Shown here in pieces: positions 61,706 to 64,000 of a DNA stretch of 64,000 nt. Source of the stretch: Spirosoma profusum (lineage in GTDB: Bacteria; Bacteroidota; Bacteroidia; Cytophagales; Spirosomataceae). The DNA lies in NCBI RefSeq assembly GCF_014699005.1, contig NZ_JACWZY010000002.1, positions 186,001-250,000 on the forward strand, given 5' to 3'. The position numbers and the translations under genes were made by a program. Under the pieces are notes generated by a model, which was given only the letters and a program-made list of their open reading frames with translations, searched no databases and was not told the DNA's origin. Position 1 is the stretch's first letter. Every line of letters begins with the position of its first letter.

Positions 61706-61877
61706 AATAGTAAGCAATCCTATCGTGTGGAGTCAAAGCCTCAGAGGAGAATAGCCAAATATCGCTTGGGTTTGGGCCGGTGCCGTACCGGATCTTGAGG
61801 CTGTGATTTCGGTACCACTCGTGAGAGTGTAAACACCGGCCCCCCAGGCGTCCTAATTTCTTATTAGGAATGCTATT
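61706..61877 (+). ncRNA. Candidate structured RNA, 6S-like
   Basis: About 170 bases can fold into a long rod. The ends pair: AATAG (61706) with CTATT (61873), and CAATCCTA (61715) with TAGGAATG (61865). After a large central bubble, CTTGGG (61765) pairs with CCCAGG (61843) and GGGCCGGTG (61774) pairs with CACCGGCCC (61834). The tip has CACTC-GTGA-GAGTG (61816-61829) and GTACCG with CGGTAC. A -7-like CATTTTTG at 61695 would start transcription near 61706-61709. Closing stem, bubble and apical stem recall 6S RNA, which binds RNA polymerase; I cannot confirm the family. AGCCTCA (61737) and TGAGGCT (61796) could also form a pseudoknot. Confidence 0.5.
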
Positions 61878-61933
61878 TCCTGTTCGCGTCACAAACCTCT
61901 ACGTAATTTCCGGTGTTTTTGGTCGTACTCAGC

Positions 61934-61941
61934 TACCTTTG
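61934..61941 (+). promoter_or_regulatory. Promoter -7 element (TACCTTTG) for smpB
   Basis: TACCTTTG matches TAnnTTTG exactly, 20 bases before the smpB ATG at 61962, so the leader would be only about 13 bases. Confidence 0.6.
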
Positions 61942-61961
61942 TAGCCCTTTGACCTATTTGT

Positions 61962-62423
61962 ATGGCCTCTGCTTCAATTGTAAAACAGGTTGATGTTCGA
62001 AATCGCCGGGCATCATTTGAATACGTTTTTCTGGAAACGTATACGGCTGGTATTGTCCTGACCGGTACCGAAATTAAATCGATTCGCCAGGGGAAAGTCA
62101 ACTTGCAGGATGCTTACTGCCTGATTTTGAACGACGAAATGTTTATTCGCCAGATGAGTATTTCTGTATATACAGAAGGGACGCACTACAACCACGAACC
62201 CCTCCGCGAACGTAAACTCCTATTGACCAAACGCGAAATCAAGCGCCTTACCGAAAAGCTGAAAGACCAAGGGCTTACAATTGTTCCAATCCGACTTTTT
62301 ACCAATGAGCGCGGTTTTGCTAAAATCGAAATTGCACTGGCGAAAGGTAAAAAGCTCTATGACAAGCGCGAAAGCATAAAAGAACGCGACGTAGAGCGCG
62401 ATATGCAGCGCGAGAGATACTGA
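61962..62423 (+). CDS. smpB: SsrA-binding protein
   Basis: The 153-residue protein binds tmRNA and places it on stalled ribosomes (trans-translation). It has VRNRRASFEYVFLETYTAGI, GTEIKSIRQGKVNLQDAYC and NHEPLRERKLLLTKREIKRL, with a basic C-terminal tail (KKLYDKRESIKERDVERDMQ) that enters the ribosome's mRNA channel. The tmRNA gene itself is not in the window. The stop codon is followed at once by a family B repeat. Confidence 0.97.
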   Translation: MASASIVKQVDVRNRRASFEYVFLETYTAGIVLTGTEIKSIRQGKVNLQDAYCLILNDEMFIRQMSISVYTEGTHYNHEPLRERKLLLTKREIKRLTEKLKDQGLTIVPIRLFTNERGFAKIEIALAKGKKLYDKRESIKERDVERDMQRERY

Positions 62424-62424
62424 T

Positions 62425-62513
62425 AGAAGGCTCTGACAGGCTCCGGCTGTCGGAGACGTGATGGCGGCTAATTCTGTAGCTTAAACTGACAGCGGGAGCC
62501 TGTCAGAGCCTTC
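62425..62513 (+). repeat. Palindromic intergenic repeat, family B (copy 2)
   Basis: AGAAGGCTCTGACAGGCTCC is inverse to the sequence ending GGAGCCTGTCAGAGCCTTC. The inner hairpin and the interior (GCGGCTAATTCTGTAGCTT) align with copy 1 at 16109-16204 in the same orientation. It begins two bases after the smpB stop codon. Confidence 0.85.
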
Positions 62514-62594
62514 GCTAAACTAAATTTCCCCGAATTATTGTCCATATGTGGATAACTCTGTAACTTGCTACCGTACAGAGGCATCTAAACGTGT

Positions 62595-63110
62595 ATGGGT
62601 AGGAAAGTATTAGTCTTAAATCAAGATTACAGTGCCCTGAGCATTTGCTCCGTTCCCAAAGCATTCTTGCTGGTTTATCTGGATAAAGCCGAACTTGTTG
62701 CCGAATCCGAGCAATTTATGCTCCGAACCGTGTCTGCCGAATATCCCATGCCAGCCGTCATTCGGCTACACCGCTACGTTAATCTGCCTTACAAAGGTGT
62801 TATGCTAACCCGGCAAAATATCTTTAAGCGCGATGGTCATCACTGCCAATATTGCGGAACCACCGAAGATTTAACGTTAGATCACGTACTGCCAAAATCG
62901 CGGGGCGGGAAAACAAGCTGGGATAATCTAGCGACGGCCTGCAAACGATGCAACTCACGCAAAGGCGATTTTACTCCGGAGGAAGCCAACTTGAAACTAC
63001 GTCAGAAACCATTCAAGCCAACTTTTCTGGTTTTTCTGCGTGAATTTTCAGGTTCGATCGAGCAAAGCTGGATGCCATTCCTGGCGAAGAAAGAACGGGC
63101 GTTTCAATAA
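62595..63110 (+). CDS. HNH endonuclease family protein
   Basis: The 171-residue protein has an N-terminal domain (VLVLNQDYSALSICSVPKAF) and an HNH motif in residues 75-125: CQYCG, then LTLDHVLPKSRGGKTSWDNL and CKRCNSRKGD. The two CxxC pairs would bind zinc. The same pattern is widespread as single-copy chromosomal HNH proteins in bacteria of unknown role; there is no methylase partner here, so restriction is unlikely. It lies between smpB and rpsA and ends before a long hairpin. Confidence 0.87.
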   Translation: MGRKVLVLNQDYSALSICSVPKAFLLVYLDKAELVAESEQFMLRTVSAEYPMPAVIRLHRYVNLPYKGVMLTRQNIFKRDGHHCQYCGTTEDLTLDHVLPKSRGGKTSWDNLATACKRCNSRKGDFTPEEANLKLRQKPFKPTFLVFLREFSGSIEQSWMPFLAKKERAFQ

Positions 63111-63121
63111 GCGCGCTTACT

Positions 63122-63194
63122 AATAAAAAGGAGACGAAAAGTTGAGAGTGAAATGCCCATACATTCACTCTCAACTTTTCGTCTCCTTTTTATT
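63122..63194. terminator. Perfect 31-base hairpin between the HNH gene and rpsA
   Basis: The two arms (63122-63152 and 63164-63194) are exact inverses; the first begins AATAAAAAGGAGACG. The loop is 11 bases. It starts 11 bases after the HNH stop and the 3' arm ends in TTTTTATT. Confidence 0.85.
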
Positions 63195-63256
63195 TTCTTC
63201 GCCCTCAAACTCAAACACTTTTGCTGGTTCCGAAACTTTTTTCCGAAAGCAATTGC

Positions 63257-63264
63257 TATCTTTG
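63257..63264 (+). promoter_or_regulatory. Promoter -7 element (TATCTTTG) for rpsA
   Basis: TATCTTTG matches TAnnTTTG exactly. The T-rich AACTTTTTTCC about 25 bases upstream may act as the -33 part. The leader to the ATG at 63360 would be about 90 bases. Confidence 0.6.
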
Positions 63265-63359
63265 CAGTCCTTTTTCGAAAGAAACAATTTTACAACCAAA
63301 AGTCAGTCCGCCATTGACCTACGGGCTGATGTACTGAGTGGGTCAGGAAACTTTTTTTT

Positions 63360-64000
63360 ATGAGCAAAACGCAGCAACGCGAACTGCCGGCATTTGATTG
63401 GGACCGCGCAGACAACAAAGGTTTTGGGAGTGGCTATTCGGATGCAGACCGCAACCGGATGTTGGAGATGTACGACAATACATTGTCGGAAGTAAAAGAG
63501 AAAGAAGTAGTAATGGGAACCGTCGTTGGGATAACGGACCGGGAAATATTACTCAACATTGGATTTAAGTCGGATGGCTTGGTTCCTGCTTCGGAATTCC
63601 GGGATTTGCCGGACCTGAAGATGGGCGACGAAATTGAAGTTTACGTAGAAAATCAGGAAGACCCGAACGGTCAGCTGGTTCTTTCGCGTAAGAAAGCGAA
63701 AGTAATTACGGCGTGGCAGAAAATTCAGAAAGCGCTTGACGATGACCTCGTTATCGATGGTTTCGTGAAACGCCGGACGAAAGGTGGTCTGATTGTCGAT
63801 ATTTATAGTGTTGAAGCGTTCTTGCCAGGTTCGCAGATCGACGTGAAGCCAATTCGCGATTTCGATATCTTCGTTGGTAAGAAAATGGAGGTTAAAGTCG
63901 TCAAGATCAATTATGCAAACGACAACGTAGTAGTTTCGCATAAAGTCCTGATTGAGAAAGACCTCGAAGCACAACGTGCTCAAATCCTGAACAACCTGGA
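63360..64000 (+). CDS. rpsA: 30S ribosomal protein S1 (5' part, cut by window edge)
   Basis: The first 213 residues are visible. The ATG at 63360 opens MSKTQQRELPAFDWDRADNK. The first S1 domain starts near residue 48 (VVMGTVVGITDREILLNIGF; GLVPASEFRDLPDLKMGDEI), and a second near residue 135 (VIDGFVKRRTKGGLIVDIYS; EAFLPGSQIDVKP). S1 brings mRNA to the 30S subunit and matters most where Shine-Dalgarno sequences are weak, as in this phylum. The gene continues past the right edge. A leader of about 90 bases precedes it. Confidence 0.93.
   Translation, partial: MSKTQQRELPAFDWDRADNKGFGSGYSDADRNRMLEMYDNTLSEVKEKEVVMGTVVGITDREILLNIGFKSDGLVPASEFRDLPDLKMGDEIEVYVENQEDPNGQLVLSRKKAKVITAWQKIQKALDDDLVIDGFVKRRTKGGLIVDIYSVEAFLPGSQIDVKPIRDFDIFVGKKMEVKVVKINYANDNVVVSHKVLIEKDLEAQRAQILNNL

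Larger units (their letters stand above)
61504..61961. other. Gap before smpB with terminator and candidate RNA
   Basis: This 458-base gap holds the OmpH terminator (61516-61555), an AT-rich stretch with a possible promoter (CATTTTTG, 61695-61702), the candidate structured RNA at 61706-61877, and the smpB -7 element (61934-61941). No protein-coding frame is convincing. Confidence 0.7.

Noticed and set aside
61704..61892. A 62-residue minus-strand frame over the candidate RNA
   Set aside because: The peptide has no recognisable feature, and the region is explained better by RNA pairing.
61560..61960. Possible tmRNA (ssrA) next to smpB
   Set aside because: No tRNA-like ends, no CCA and no tag reading frame; the size of the folded part is about 170 bases, half that of tmRNA.
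62595..63110. HNH protein as part of a restriction system
   Set aside because: There is no methylase or specificity gene nearby, and the flanks are housekeeping genes (smpB and rpsA).

Overview
The window reads as chromosomal DNA of a member of the Bacteroidota, most likely order Cytophagales and close to Spirosoma. The genus is inferred from overall gene content. Supporting signs are a type IX secretion (T9SS) type B C-terminal domain protein, several TAnnTTTG -7 promoter elements, the rpmG-DUF4295-ftsY neighbourhood, DUF4296 and GH3-family proteins, and few obvious Shine-Dalgarno sequences. Both window ends cut genes: a DUF4350-type protein on the left and rpsA on the right. I see no tRNA, rRNA, CRISPR array, transposase or prophage module.

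Layout. 0-3 kb (minus strand) is a MoxR/DUF58-type membrane cluster (DUF4350, DUF4129, membrane protein, SpoIIM), with a divergent RDD protein. 3.9-12.6 kb carries an M20 amidohydrolase, a gluconate-dehydrogenase-subunit-3/GMC oxidoreductase pair, a Thr/Pro-rich secreted protein, a double-ATPase ABC protein and a large T9SS cargo protein. 12.7-19.9 kb holds an OmpA/PD40 envelope protein, ispE, a COX3 subunit, an M1 peptidase and a KAS III. 20-25.7 kb (minus) has a glycosyltransferase, a DUF922 protein and secA. 26-35 kb (plus) is an exopolysaccharide cluster: SLBB export protein, Wzz, gmd, flippase, FkbM methyltransferase, GDP-mannose 3,5-epimerase, cupin and a family 2 glycosyltransferase. 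35-41 kb is housekeeping (ftsY, DUF4295, rpmG, nuoD, hpt, a TPR protein, Lrp/AsnC). 41-50.6 kb has a GHL10-type glycosidase, ispH, GH3, a beta-helical repeat protein and a fused fatty-acid oxidation enzyme. 50.7-54.3 kb (minus) is rnhB plus a Bat-type operon (DUF58, unknown, VWA). 54.4-64 kb (plus) contains DUF4296, hemG, a polyprenol-phosphate mannosyltransferase, penicillin acylase, OmpH, a candidate structured RNA, smpB, an HNH protein and rpsA, with one minus-strand FMN-binding protein.

Working together. The SLBB and Wzz proteins, the flippase and the glycosyltransferase would export a polysaccharide. Gmd and the 3,5-epimerase would supply GDP-4-keto-6-deoxymannose and GDP-L-galactose/gulose. 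ispE and ispH serve isoprenoid synthesis; secA and ftsY serve protein export.

Non-genic signal. The pentamer ACGTA/TACGT is about five times commoner than chance in the core genes I counted, in all reading frames and on both strands. It falls to chance level in the AT-richer stretch 28.4-35.0 kb, which suggests that part of the polysaccharide cluster was acquired horizontally. Gaps between genes are filled with palindromes. Some belong to repeat families with two or more copies here; others are unique long hairpins. The region 61706-61877 can fold into a 6S-like RNA just upstream of smpB.
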